From Tubiluchus corallicola (taxonomy: Eukaryota; Priapulida; Priapulimorpha; Priapulimorphida; Tubiluchidae), in NCBI GenBank assembly GCA_030141605.1, contig JAQGDQ010000027.1, positions 733,812 to 797,811 of the forward strand: 64,000 bases of DNA. The letters are read 5' to 3'. Both the position numbers and the translations under genes were made by a program. Within the stretch, counting starts at the first letter, position 1; each line of letters starts with the position of its first letter. Shown one piece after another: positions 1 through 12,751 of the stretch. The notes under the pieces were generated by a model. The model ran no database searches and was not told the DNA's origin. It saw nothing but the letters and a program-made list of their open reading frames with translations.

Positions 1-190
1 TTCTGCTAACATGTTTAGAGGAAACGTTAGTAAAACGAGCAGCTGAGTTCAAAATCATCTGATCTGCAAGTTACTTTTAGTTCCTCTCTTGTGTGACCCA
101 CTCGGGAAACTAAATCAAAGCTTACAGGTTTCATATGTATAAAGAAATTGCACAAACATATGCGTCTAGGAGCCAATTACCCTGTAATGA

Positions 191-191
191 A

Positions 192-259
<68 letters not shown>

Positions 260-262
260 ATG
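191..262. repeat. (TA)n microsatellite
   Basis: Nearly pure TA repeats with one CA interruption, continuing into TATG units. Confidence 0.95.
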
Positions 263-276
263 TAATTTGGTGTGCA

Positions 277-500
277 TCTTAGATTAGATTAGATTAGGTT
301 AGATTAGTTTATTTTCAGCATAAAAGCCGTACAAAAACATAAAAATGTTGCATCACACTACAATAAAATAATAAAATACAAGTTGCAATAAATATCTACT
401 ATATATTATGCATTCAGTAAAAAAAGCATTCGCAGGATTCATTCACGAAGCATTCGCATCTGTAAGTAGTAACGTTAGCTTGAAACCACGGTTGTTGAGA
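277..500 (-). mobile_element. LINE-like 3' end with (CTAAT)n tail
   Basis: On the minus strand GGCTTTTATGCTGAAAATAAAC is followed by (CTAAT)n/(CTAAC)n at 278-308. The polyadenylation signal plus pentamer tail matches the clearer copies at 32.7 and 36.9 kb. The body length is uncertain. Confidence 0.4.
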
Positions 501-657
501 TTGGAATTAAGAGACATTTAGGTGCATGCGTTATGCGTTATGCACCTGCGGAATAGCTGCGTATAAAAAACCTCAATAGAAAATAGCTGCAGAAAAAAAT
601 AACGCATAAAGTAGCGTTCATGTAGCATCCGGATAAGTATGTTGATGCGTTTCCAAC

Positions 658-1012
658 CAGGGCCTATTTCGGGGGGGGGGGGGGAAGTGGGGATACTTCC
701 CCGGGGCCTCACCTCTAGGGGGGCCTCGCGCCAAGGTAACATTTTTTTGCTTTATGCGAACATACTGCCTCCTCTCTCCCTCTCTTGCCGCACGCGCGCC
801 GTTTGCAAGTATTGACAAGTATTAAGGACTGGTCTTGAGAATAAAGCAGTTTTTTTCAATTGTTCTTTCCTTTAACAACTGTATAACTCCATATTTTCTC
901 TTCGAAAATGCTTCTCCGGCGTTTTAGCAGTTCAAAAATGTTCTGGGCGCCAACCATGGTGGCGCCACACGCCCCACTTCCCCGGGCCTCGCTTAGGCTG
1001 AAATAGGCCCTG
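658..1012. mobile_element. hAT-type MITE with 8-bp target-site duplication
   Basis: The perfect 13-base inverted termini CAGGGCCTATTTC (658-670) and its complement (1000-1012) are flanked by identical TTTCCAAC at 650-657 and 1013-1020. The 8-bp duplication and CAGGG-type ends match hAT superfamily transposons. The 355-bp interior is GC-rich, has a 14-G run at 671-684 and shows no transposase, so it is non-autonomous. Confidence 0.85.
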
Positions 1013-1020
1013 TTTCCAAC

Positions 1021-2139
1021 TGAGGAGCAGCCTGCGAAAAAAATCAGTAGGAGTAGCCGCAGAAAAAGAACATACGCAGGTTGCGTAAACGGAGCGTTCA
1101 AGACAATATAAACCGATTTTATCTATCCCGTAACGCCAAAACGCATCCTCATCCGGAAAATGTTTAAACGCAACTTTGCAAAAGTCTGATAAACGGGTAA
1201 ATTGAAAACAATATAAACCGCATAACGGATAATATTGTTCCGCCGTCGGGTTCTCGCCGCCAGGGTCTTATGAACCAATACCTTGGACTTTTTGAACCAG
1301 TGCTGTTGGTGGGCGAGAGGCCTCGGTTCAAAATCGACATCCTGAAACAGAACTAACAAAGCAAACAACTCTGAGACATTCATCAACTTAAAAAGAGCGG
1401 TGTAAGGCCCGAGCAAAAATACTTACCTATTAGCTTTGTAAAAACTAGATTGTTACTGTTAAATAAAGTTCTCTACTCACGACCGAAACATACAGTTGGC
1501 TAAACATGAAAAACACAGAAAACTAATCTACCCTCGAGGGCCTCCCTCACATTACGCTGAAACAGTTGGAAGACAAGTCCTGAGAGGACGGGTGCAGTCT
1601 TGTCCTGTTTAGCGTTACAAACACCAGCAACCACCGGACTCAAAGAAACAGGATACGGCACTCGTATTTATAGACTTGCAGGTGAAAACAGGTGAGTATC
1701 GGATCTAGAGCCAATCGTAACGCGGGGTTTGTGAATTCCATTCAAGTAAGACTAGTGCATTTAAAATTATAAGGGTGTTTTACTTTAACACGACTCGAAA
1801 TAACATACAGGCCGCATATCTGTGTCCTTGAGTGAGTGAAAAAGTTTGAACGCAAAACAGAGCGAAGCTCAGCCCAGCAAAAATATAATTCGCATTCCGG
1901 ATGATAGGTAAACACCACTTTAGTGTATATTGAAGTGTTAGTGTTAAAAACCTATTAACTTACCGCATACATCACTAATGCGTACTTCCAAAGTCTGAGC
2001 CTATTAGAGAAAGTATGGTATGTATTTAAACAGACAACAAGAGCTCTTTGATTTAGAACCTGAATTTTGTGGTAAATTCTTGTCATCAATTTTGAAATTT
2101 TACACAATTAACTCGCTATGTTGTTATTTTGTTGTTAAC
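1021..2139. other. No gene seen
   Basis: The sequence resembles the GC-moderate flank of the hAT-type MITE (a host repeat interrupted at 650-1020), then AT-rich DNA. A 97-codon minus-strand frame at 1123-1416 has no recognisable features. Confidence 0.5.
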
Positions 2140-2232
2140 ATCATTTATTTTTTCTAACTCCGTGCCAATTTTTGTAATGTTCTTGATGGACTATAATGTT
2201 ATTATTGTCAATAAAATACTACTACTACTGTC
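2140..2232 (+). mobile_element. LINE-like 3' end with (TAC)n tail
   Basis: Plus-strand TTGTAATGTTCTTGATGG and TATTATTGTCAATAAAATAC followed by (TAC)n resembles non-LTR retrotransposon 3' ends. No coding part is recognisable upstream. Confidence 0.35.
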
Positions 2233-2698
2233 ACATTCATTCAACTCGCATCTAATTGATGTTCCAATCAACTATGTCGAATTTTTGCAAAAGACTATTT
2301 GAAGTTAACAACAGTACAGCTGCAGTTTGCAGTCGTTCGGCTAAAATTTTCCTAGCAGCGCTTGTGGATTGTGCCTCGGACCAAGCTGATCCTTAGCAGA
2401 AGTTGTTGGAATTTTGCCGATAATTTGGGTTGAAAGTTGGTCGTTGGTCGTTTTCCAAATAAATGTGTGTCTTCGGAAACATCGGAAACGAAGTCTAAGT
2501 CTGTCCTATTTACAAACTACGACTTTTGCTTACGTCTGTTGCACTAGTCAAACGCATACGTCTAGAAAGCACCTATGACTGACGCGATAGACACATACAC
2601 GAAGCCATGTTCTAATTACTTACGACGTTGTAATTAGGACCCAAAAAATCAACCAGATAGGTGAGATTGGGTTACGTGCTCGTGTGTGTTACACTTCT

Positions 2699-2733
2699 AT
2701 GGCAAAAGAAAAGTGTTGCTTTTCTTTTGCCAT
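2699..2733. repeat. Perfect 15-bp hairpin
   Basis: ATGGCAAAAGAAAAG and its complement are separated by TGTTG. No following T-run or gene suggests a terminator role. Confidence 0.8.
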
Positions 2734-3516
2734 AACGAATAACAATGATTAAACAATATTGGACTGTTTGATTTGAATTTTTTGTTACTTTTGAAATCTT
2801 GCGTTTTCTTATAAATCATTCAACACGGTTCGAAAAAAATGGCTTGTTGATTTATATCCTTCATCTAAATCACTATTTAAGCTAATGAATCTTTAATTAA
2901 ATCATGATTTTTAATACTGCGTATTTTCATTTGGGTGATGTCAATTTAAAATCACAAAAACGATTGTATAGAAATTGGTGATTTCCCTTTCGTGATAGAA
3001 TATGTAGCTTCGCCAAGACAGTTTTTCTTTGATTTTTTGTAAAATGAATATGTTACTATATTAATAATACTACTTTGTAGTCTTTCTTTAAAAATGCCAC
3101 GTATCAAGAAACGTACATGAACGCTTCAATCTGAAATTTAGACGTAACAGAAACACTAAACAAAGACATTGAACAGATGGAAAAAAACAGAACAAGTCCA
3201 AATTTCTCAGAGCAGCAGCGGTTAGTAACATTGTAAGAGAAAAAAGCTAACAAAAATCCAACTTTTTTTTAAAAAATGAAAAAATTCTGTTTTGTTTTTA
3301 AATCGTGCGTTTCCAACCCTATCATTCAAATCAAGATAATGCCAAGAACCGATGAGTCAAAGATAAACTTTCTGTACCAGAATGTTTCCCCTTTATTAGA
3401 TTTCCTTTTAATATGATTCTTGATATGAACTTTTCAAGGAGTACAGGAAAACGGCATTATGCCACTTTTCTTTAACCGTCGTTTACGTGTTGAACCCACG
3501 TCGGTTTACCCTACGA

Positions 3517-3687
3517 CGCGTTCAGCCTAGAGAATTTTCTGGCATCTCTCCGAGAGTAAACTCTCAAGTGTGAACGGCTTTGCAAGTTCTCTCACAAGAA
3601 TTCCCAGCAACTCTGTGGAAAGCCGTTCAAACTTGTGGCGTTTAATCTCAGAGAGAATCTGCGAGAGAAAACTCTAGTCTGAACGCG
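3517..3687. mobile_element. Palindromic MITE-like element
   Basis: The ends read CGCGTTCAGCCTAGAG and, on the other strand, CGCGTTCAGACTAGAG. Inside, TGAACGGCTTT near 3570-3585 is mirrored by AAAGCCGTTCA near 3620-3630. The element can fold on itself over most of its 171 bases. No clear target duplication is visible. Related ACGT-rich inverted motifs flank it, suggesting nesting in another element. Confidence 0.5.
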
Positions 3688-4422
3688 CCGATACACCACG
3701 TCCAGGACGTGCGAACAAAAAGCGTCGTTTAAACAGATTCGCTTTTCTCCAAGACGTATGCGAAAAATGCATAAATCTTGGACGTGGATCTAGGACGAAT
3801 CGTGCAAAATAGGCCTTTAGACACAGCTGTAGTAGTTAGACTTACCTAAACAGCTGAACGTGCAGTAGAAGGTTACTAATATGATACGCTCATACGCACG
3901 GTTTAAATGGACAAGGCAAAAAGAATTATAGTCAATCCGAATTTTAGGAATATCATTTTATGTACAACAAAGAGTAGAAAAAGAAGGGCAACGAATTTAA
4001 TACATGTGTAGTAGACAGGCCAAAGGAGGCAGCAAATTGTAAATAGCTCCAATGAAGATTAAATTTTAAAATGGATGACTGTAATTATTGTAATAGAATT
4101 TCAGGCTTAAATCGCAGGAAAGCTGCGTATCTTTAACAATGTAGGCTCACTGTTGATGCGTAACTTTAACCGAAGTAAATCGACAATATAATTAACATCT
4201 ACTTAATAAACGCATTAGGAAAATCATGGTAATGTATACAGAATCTAATATGCTGTTAGTATCACGTGTAACCCCAGGCATATAATTATCCTGTAGGTGA
4301 CTTTTATGAGCCTAACCAATAAGCCATACTTAATGGATTCGTCTGCGCCATCTGTTAGAAAAGCCAGTCAAAGTCTATAATCAGACCCAGCTTTTATTAC
4401 TATGATTAATTGCCTGATAGCG

Positions 4423-4592
4423 GAGAAACATCTCTGCATGTATTCAAGAGCAGTTCTCAAACTACGTTATAATTAGTCATGTTCAATCAGTTAGCTCTTG
4501 ACTTCCTGAGAAGTATCTCTGCATGTACTCACGAGCAGTAATCAAACGACTTTATGATAGGTTATGTTCAGTCAGTTAGCTCCTAGCTTCCT
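4423..4592 (+). repeat. Two-copy tandem duplication, 85-bp unit
   Basis: Units 4423-4507 and 4508-4592 both start GAGAAR-ATCTCTGCATGTA and end CAGTTAGCTC..CTTCCT, and a third unit start follows. They differ at several positions. Confidence 0.8.
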
Positions 4593-5159
4593 GAGAAATC
4601 CACAGAATTTGAGATGCCTGATCGTTAATTTTAATTTTATTTCCAAGTCTAGGCGTCTTCCACAGATTTGCCTTGTTAATTGTCTTGCAGCCACCGCACG
4701 CTGTTAAATTAACAGATTGTTATAACTGCATGCACTGCTTAATATTTTGACACAGGTTTCATTAGTCAAAAAATGTCCATCAGCGAAAGTGGTAAAATAT
4801 CTCAGCTACTTTCTTTATTCCACTTGCAAAGGTTTAGATTATTAGCAATGATTATTGCCATGTACTAGGAACTTCTAAACTATATTCTACTTCCTGAAAC
4901 GCGGCAGAGCCAGTGAAGCCAAGTTTAATGTGAAAACCAGTAAGCGATTTAATTCAGGATTTAATAAACTGCTCACTGTCCTCCGTTTTCCCACCATCTT
5001 AAAATTATTGTTGTGAATAAATTTATGAATCGGTATTTTGGAAGTAAATTAATGGAGTTATCAGCTGAATTAGATTCAGTTGATAAATCTCACGCCTCCC
5101 TGATTTCATAAGATAAATTTATACGGTTGACAGAGAAACTCACCCAGCTGACAGTACGA

Positions 5160-6310
5160 ATTTAATGCGACACGAATTGTCACACGTGTTATAGAGATGC
5201 AGGTGTCTTGTATAGGAAATTGTAGAAATACAGGTGTCTTGGCTAAGGAAGACACTATTGTCTTAAATGGATACATGCAGAGTTAGAACTAATTAAGAGA
5301 GGTTCTATAGCGATTTAGATGTCGCGTAGAAGTGACTTTATGATAGCAGCCAAGGTCTCTATCAGTGCTCAGTGACATTAGAGAGAGAAATCTGAAGATT
5401 TGCCGACGACGGTAGGAAGATCTCAAAAGGCGATGGAATTCAAGAGAACACCTTACTGATTGTAAAATCAGAAGTCTCTTGACGGGAGGTAGCATCTGCC
5501 GCAGGTGTTGCTGGATGTTGCCATATGGTGCAATCTTTGCGAAGGTCAGCTCTCAGAAATATAAACTCTGGTAAGAGGCTAGAGAAACACACACAACGGG
5601 GTGATGTGAGAAACACACACGCACAGCGAAGGGGAGAGTCTGACAGTGATTGCCATCGTGGTGTGTCCGAGACAGTCTTCTAGACGAGAGGAGCATCGTT
5701 TTAGCCCAGCATAGAGGATTCTGCGTTCTCAGCCAAAGACTGAGTACTGGAGCGACGAAGTCTCGAAAAGCTATCAGGATTTGACCAAGTGTAAGGGTAC
5801 ATTGGTCAATCCACAAGTTAAGTGAATTCAACATATTTGTATCTGAGAATAAATCTGTATAACTGTAGTATTCACATTGTATTAAGCACCTTCAGTGCAG
5901 CATATTGAATCGTTATCAATTAAAGTGAATAGCATCTTCTCTGGAGCTATACTCTAGTTGTAAGTGCCCACCGGCGTATAAGGACAAATCGTGTAAAGTA
6001 ATCCAGATTAGATAACGTGTAATTTGTATTCGAATAAAATCTATTCACTGTGGTAATGCAGATAACGAGTTCTTGTATGATTAAGAGCATTCAAAGTAAA
6101 GCAACACTAAATCCTAGATACGAACTTGAGAGATTCGCATTGTACTAAAGAAAGCTCAATTGCGGGAGCAACGCTCGATAACTTGAGGGAAGAAGGCCTC
6201 CACTCACAACGCAAGGTCGAAGTGGAAGTCTTGAAGGACAACATCATTGCCTGATAGACTGAACTAAAGCCCTCGGAGTCAGGTGACTGAAAAGCGACCA
6301 ATCACCTCAT
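5160..6310 (+). mobile_element. GC-richer island, possible LTR retrotransposon remnant
   Basis: The base composition rises sharply. TATAAAC (5560), an AATAAATCTGTATAAC signal (5849) and CCCACCGGCG (5968) are ordered as in an LTR and leader. Further on, a frame reads KESSIAGATLDNLREE. Direct short repeats (ACAGGTGTCTTG) lie at the left. No second LTR, protease or polymerase is present. The call is tentative. Confidence 0.28.
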
Positions 6311-7780
6311 AGCGAACGGGAAGCGAATCTATAAAATCTACACAATCTATAAATCTATACGATTAATTCATGATCACTCGATACGGCTAGATAAGCTATA
6401 CGATCAATATATCGAGAAAAGGGTCGTGCTAATATAAAACTTCACATTTAAGCAAGTCCACATTGTCTATAGTGAAAACAAGGCAGTCATCGTTGAAATT
6501 TCACGAGATGTTAACTAGACACAAAAAATGAAATTGTCACTTGGTGTGGCCAATAACCTACTGACACGACTGCGATGGACAAATCCAACTGACTGGTTCA
6601 AGTTGATTGGAAACTTCTGTTTTTCTGCAATGTAAAAGATACTCTGTCCAAACGGAATGGATCTAATAAATCACTTGACAAAAGCAAGACAGTATAATTG
6701 ATGCAAGGACGCTTTCGTGTGCTATATCTGCACCAGAATTCTTCAGTTAATTAAACACAGTTATTTATAATAAACATACAAAATTACACAGCAGTGAACA
6801 GAAACTAGGCTCTGCTATTTTTTGCGTCTCGGAGCCACAGTTAAACCAACTTTATTGAGCAAAAAGTATTTATTAAAATAAGAAGTATTTATGTTATACA
6901 GTATGTTGAAGAAAACGAAAGTTGTTCATCAGCGTCATATAGTTGATGCATGTGAGCGTAATTAGCTATCATAAAAAGTATGTGGGTTGTGTAAAATGTG
7001 GTTAGAACAAATTGCACAGTAACTGGTAAATGGTAAGTGAACTAGTATTAGGCTTAAGATAATAGCAGCTTAAAATGAATTTAATAGTCCTAGCAGCAAC
7101 GAATGTGTTATTTTTGTTTATCTCATCAAATTTTGCTTTTCACTTCAAAAAGGAACTCGGACTGGTTTTTAGTGAGGCGTAAGCATCAGGTTAAAAGCAT
7201 CTGTTTCAAGTACTAAGTTAAAGAAGATTAGAGAAATGAAATGCTGTGATTAAGATATTAAGATGTGGCTAGTGGCTTTTAAATAGTAGTGCCCACGTAT
7301 TCCCAGTCATAAATTCATAATTTATTGCTACACTTGTTTATAAATTTAAACATGTTAAATATTACACTATACTCTTGGAAGGTTGACAAGAACGTTTAAA
7401 TGTAAAAACTACCCTAGGATTAGTAAAGATTGAACAATAAACACTCGGAAGTTGTATTGTCAGGCTAGTGTATTGAACAGGAATGATAATCAAGCAAAAC
7501 AAGATCTCATTGAATTCCAGTTTGTTTAGAACCTTTTGGGCTATTCTGCAACGTGCATGTTAAAGTTTTATACAAACGGCTTTTTATATTTAACCCTCAA
7601 CCTATTAATAATTATAGCAGGATTGCTTTCATTAACCGAAGATTCACTGCTTTCGCTTGCATCTGGTTTCAATTGACACACTTTGTGAAGTCCTCTGCAT
7701 CGGTTAAGGTTATAGGTGTCGAACGTGGGAAGTTTCATGAGAAAATACCACTAGTAATATATCTGTTAATCGTGCATTGT
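6310..7780. other. No gene seen
   Basis: AT-rich sequence. The only notable feature is local repetition of CTATAAA/CTATACGAT motifs at about 6330-6410. Confidence 0.5.
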
Positions 7781-7782
7781 TA

Positions 7783-7783
7783 C

Positions 7784-7815
<32 letters not shown>

Positions 7816-7935
7816 TTTGTTGCTGTTGCTTTTGCTTTTGCTTTTGCTATTGCTGTTGCTTGTTGTTTTGTGATTATTCTTATTGCTACTATGTTCGTCG
7901 TCACCACCACCATCGCCATCACCATCGTATTCGTC
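7783..7935 (+). repeat. (TTG)n and mixed trinucleotide tract
   Basis: (GTT)n is followed by TTGC-rich and then CAC/CAT-rich units. Frames here encode only homopolymers and are not counted as genes. Confidence 0.9.
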
Positions 7936-8101
7936 ACCATTATTATAGTTTCAAAAGCAGGTGATAATTTATTTATAGCATAAATAAAAGGTTTCCATTA
8001 CTTCAAGTTTATAGCTTATTAAAACTCAGTAGTAATGGTTAACTGCAAAATAGTTTAATTATACCAGCGTAATTATTTTTAAACAAGCAGCAGGTTTTTC
8101 C

Positions 8102-8185
8102 GCATTAACTTTCTTGTACTTATTATGTGATATTTTGTATTCAGCATTAACTTTCTTGTACTTATAATTTGATATTTTGTATTCG
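8102..8185 (+). repeat. Two-copy tandem duplication, 42-bp unit
   Basis: GCATTAACTTTCTTGTACTT starts both 8102-8143 and 8144-8185, with few differences. Confidence 0.85.
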
Positions 8186-8386
8186 TTCTCGTAAAATACC
8201 TTGCATGAGTTACTCATTAACAAGCTTTCTTATCATAATGTTCACATTTTATGAGCTATAATGTCTCCAGATTAAAATTCGTTTTATGAGCAGCAGCAAC
8301 TTGAAAATAACGTTGATTATAGTCATAATACACGCGGGCTAATTAAAACTTAATGTCAGCCAAACTTAATATCCACCGCATCGAAT

Positions 8387-9206
8387 GTAGGTAAAAATGG
8401 CGCAGGTAAAAAATAGCACGCTAAAAATTCGCACAGGAAAAAATGGCATAGGTAAAAATGGCACGGTAAAAATCGCACAGGAAAAAATGGCAATGGTAAA
8501 AATGGTACTGGAAAAAATGGCTCAAATGGAAAGGTAGGAAAAAATTGCACATATGTTACTTTGATGCAGCTGATTTTTCTAATAAGAATACGCTCTGTAA
8601 CAAGATGCGTTCAGGAGGAAGTAGATTTCTGCCAAAGACGAACAATCCTAACCTTATTTGTCTGATTCTTTTGATTCAAAAAATTTAACACAAAAGGTAA
8701 ACAAGCAAACATACAAAAATGTACCTCTATTAGTATTATATAGACTAGCAAAAGATTCACAAAATATTTTTTCATTAAATGGGTTTATAATCAATAATGC
8801 ACGAATGTTGCACATGGTGTTTATCTACCTTTTTCATCATTAATTTTGGCGATGGTAATAGACTGACAAATATATATTAATAAGCAAAGGCTACAGACAG
8901 CGTTACACCTTATGTCCGCCTTTCTTTACAAAGTTTCTTGGAGATCTGTTACATCTAGTCGTAATAGGCTTACTGCCATAACAGACAAAAACAGCCAAAC
9001 AAACAGACAAACAAACAAACAAACAAACTGTGTTGAAAAATAAACTTCCTTGGCAGAAGTAAAAATAACTAAAATAATTATTTCCCTCTCTAATCCTAAC
9101 CCTAAGCACACTTTTTTCCTGTGCCATTTTTGCCTGTCGGTTTTTACCTACTTTTCCATTTGTTATTTTTCCCAGTGCGATTTTTACCTGTGCCATTTTT
9201 ACCTAC
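8387..9206 (-). mobile_element. Foldback-type element, copy A, with iterated inverted termini
   Basis: The outer 26 bases at 8387-8412 and 9181-9206 are inverted repeats with one mismatch, beginning GTAGGTAAAAATGGC. Each end continues as a degenerate tandem array of a roughly 29-base unit built from GGTAAAAATGGCAC and AGGAAAAAATGGCAC (8387-8550 and 9113-9206). The middle has no convincing ORF. The middle is shared, in inverse orientation, with 49452-50466. Inverted ends made of short tandem repeats are the hallmark of foldback transposons. A (GTTT)n tract lies inside. Copy A lacks roughly 190 bases present in copy B. Confidence 0.75.
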
Positions 9207-9254
9207 TTCCAACTAGACTAACTGAATGAACTTTCACTTACAAACTTGAAATCC

Positions 9255-9307
9255 TGAAACTGAGTGCAATTTCCATATTAAATGATTAGAAATTGCACTC
9301 AGTTTCA
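9255..9307. repeat. Perfect 19-bp hairpin with 15-base loop
   Basis: TGAAACTGAGTGCAATTTC at 9255-9273 is mirrored at 9289-9307, and TTGAA extends the stem beyond a small bulge. It lies 49 bases after the foldback-type element. Confidence 0.8.
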
Positions 9308-10029
9308 AAGTTCAAAATTAGTACATGAAAATTCATCAAGTAAGTTTAACTACTCGTAGTCCGAGTATCATTGCTATTATTTATGGTATAAATACATTAT
9401 TTCTGTTTCATTTACTGACCGCTAAGCCTAGGATCTCACTGACGAGATAGGGAGGAATGGCCTATGGGAGTGTGGCAATAACTGTGTATAAATAACCATA
9501 AATACGCAGCTTTGTGTTCTAAATGGGGTGTAACAAAACAAGCTCTTCTATTACTAATAGTCGCATTTAAATGGCATGATTTTATTTATCTATTTAATAG
9601 ACCCGTCACGTTACATAGTTTTTGTTCTATTTATTCTTATCGGTCTATCTGCCACTGCAAATGAAACTAGAATGCACAAATATAATTTCGACTACATTCT
9701 TAAAATCTGTAAAGTCCTACTAGGTGTGTTTTTGCAGACTTAAGAACCACTTTTCCAGTCTTGCACATTTCGTCGGTAAACAAGCTAAGACAAATTCGTG
9801 CCTGGCCTTCCCCCGGCTTGAAATGTACAAGCCTAATGCTGAACCATTTAATTTAGTGACCAGATGAGTTGGCCACGAAATCATAAACATATACAAGCTT
9901 GCAATCTTTGAGCTAACAATATTTATACGAGTTGTAAACTTGCATGTAACTGCAACTTTGTATTTCTTCTTTTACCCTTCATATATCACCATATCATGAC
10001 ATTCCCAGCTGCTTCAACACTGTTGTTGT

Positions 10030-10208
<179 letters not shown>

Positions 10209-10898
10209 GACTGACCTTATCGAAAAAAATGCAAAATAAAAAATGCGCGTACTTTAATCTCGTTTCAACTTGTTTATTTTATTCTGCTGGCTGCCCTGGA
10301 ACATAAAAGAAAGAATTTCAACATCTTTCTCATTTGAACAGAGGAGATTATTAGAAAACGTGATCTTTCGATAATATTTGTCCTTTGATCATAAATACGC
10401 CAATTTATTTTTCTGTACAAATGACACAAAAGAAGAACTCGGAATTCATGCTGTTTCCTCTATGATACATATACACTCTTCCTTAAATACAATAGCTGGC
10501 GGTAGATAAAACAAATGAGAAAGAATTTCCTGACAATCTCATCCATTTACCAATCAGGCCTAACACATGTGCAAGCGCCGTGACCACTCAGCCACTCGCT
10601 AAAAATACCACTACTACTAACAGTATATTTACTACTTTCATTTTTTATGTATTTTGATGCCTTTGTAAATTCATAAATAAGGCTCAAAAATTCGTCTTGA
10701 AATTTTGTATCACTTCCATGCTGTCATTGCACACGGAGCTTGCCTTAGCAGTAAGTCAACGGTAGATCGTTTGAAACAAGTTTAGATAATATTGAGTAAA
10801 TTTGCATATTAATCAGTGCATTCGTAACATCATCTTCCCCAGCTGAGCAAGAGTTCAAGTTACTGAATTTTGCTAATAAGATTAATAAAATGTTTTTA

Positions 10899-11105
10899 GT
10901 GAACCAGTGGTGCACACTGGGAAAGATGATGCAGTGACGTTTTATCAGTAGGCACGAAAAATTTTAAATTATTGAGTTACATATTTTCCAGTTACATAAG
11001 ACTCTCAAAGAGCTACACGTAATGCAAAGTAAATATAAGTTTGTATGGAAAGTTTTTTGGGCTTGCTTTAAAATTCCGTTTTCTACCCCTTTGATCAAAT
11101 TCATT
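10899..11105 (+). repeat. Dispersed repeat, copy A
   Basis: It shares an ordered series of blocks with 22829-23035: GTGAACCAG, TGTGCACACTG, GCAGTGAC, GGCACGAA, GAAAGTTTTTTGG and CTTTAAAATTCC. No coding content is visible. Confidence 0.55.
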
Positions 11106-12731
11106 AATATAAGCCTTATTATAAATTCTACATTTTAGTTAACTAAAAATTCATTTGAATAATGTACAGTCTTGTTGTAGACTGTAAGACGAAAAGCAAA
11201 ACATTTCTTGGCAAAAACTCTCACACATTTAAAACATTGGGAACTGGTTAACCCGATTTACTAGAAGGGCAGATTCCAAAATAACATCTGCCAACTTCAC
11301 TTCTTGAAAGTGTGCGCTTGAACAGTATTGCTTTGGAATCTTTCCAAAATTATTAACCTATTAAAGTGTTCTTATGATAGGACTGTTTGAACGATACTGT
11401 CTATTGCATTCTTATATTTAGTATTTACTGCCATTTCAATATTAGTACTGCAGATTGTAATGCAATACTTACTATAAAGAAATCGAAAATGGGATACCGG
11501 TCAGTACGTGAATCGTAATCCTGAGACAAAATCTCGCATCCTGTTTTACTTTCCAGTAATGTCTGGAAATTTTAAGCTAATTTATCATAAAACCCTATGT
11601 GCAAAACGTACGCAAAAAATTCTACTGGTTGCACTGCAACAACTAAAAAGAAAATGTGAAAACTAACATTAACATTATAGTTTATAAGTAATATGAAATA
11701 AAACTAATTAAGTAAATGTGCATGCATGCCAAACTGTACTAAGCTAAAGATTACACAAAAACTGATACAAAAAAACAGAAATAAAGAATAAAATGGAATA
11801 AATGAAATGAAAAATAGTTATTAGGAATTATGCGACTTATGAGGAGGCACATACAATTAGTGTCAATGTTCCATTTTCATATTATACTTTAGTTCATTTA
11901 TATTTCTATTTAGTCTTTTTGGATGTCCTTAACAGAATAAGTTAAGTTTAGCCTAACAGAATAGGTTCAACTTGCACCAAATACGTTCTTTGGGTAAAAA
12001 TTGACGTGCGATAATTATCATTTTTCACTTGCTAGAATTTGGCACAACACTGTTGGTGTGTTTTCAAACCCCAGAAACATCTTACTATTTTATGCTTTCC
12101 TGCTTTCATACGCTTGCCTGCGATATTACTATATTCGCAAGCTTTATTGCTTCTTTGACTTTGGATTTCATGAACAACATTATTTTATTTCTGCAAACAA
12201 CCCACAAGCGCGTTATAGAAGTCCCTTGCTATATTCTTGGCAATTGCCTTTTTATTTGAGTGATGACGTCAGCAAGAGCTTTGGTCTCTTCAAGAAGCTG
12301 TGGAAAAGTAGACATACAAAGACGGGCGCGAGCACTCGCTAAATTTCAGATTGATTTTTGTGTAAAATTTCGCTACAGATACCTCGGCATCGAGTTTTCA
12401 ATTTGAATGCTGCTTAATCCGCTTAATATGGTATTTGTTTTAAGGATAATTGCTTGTTTAATTAAATAAGTGCATCTTGCTGCTAATGTATAGAAGTGGC
12501 TGAACAACATCTGGTACTGACTGCAGGCGATTTAGTGCATTAATTAAGCACATGACACTTTGGTAACAGGATGAGTGACATTTGATTTGAATGAATGCAT
12601 TAATTGGGGGAATAAAAGATCCAGAAATAAAAAGAGATAGATGGACAGAGTGATGGAAACAATTAAAATAATGGATCTATAGATGAACGAATAAACAAGT
12701 ATGGAAATAAAAAACCAATCCCTAACAAACA

Positions 12732-12751
12732 AACTAACTAACTAACTAACT
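12732..12751 (+). repeat. (CTAA)n microsatellite
   Basis: Five CTAA units within a purine-rich AACAAAC region. Confidence 0.8.

Larger units (their letters stand above)
2240..5160. other. No gene seen outside the listed repeats
   Basis: AT-rich DNA with a hairpin, a palindromic element and a tandem duplication. No exon-like frames with splice signals are convincing. Confidence 0.5.

Noticed and set aside
7553-7983. Small ORFs of poly-Leu/Cys/Asn
   Set aside because: Translations of the TTG tract.
12001-12342. 113-codon ORF
   Set aside because: Opens at TTG, AT-driven aromatic composition, no homology and no splice signals.
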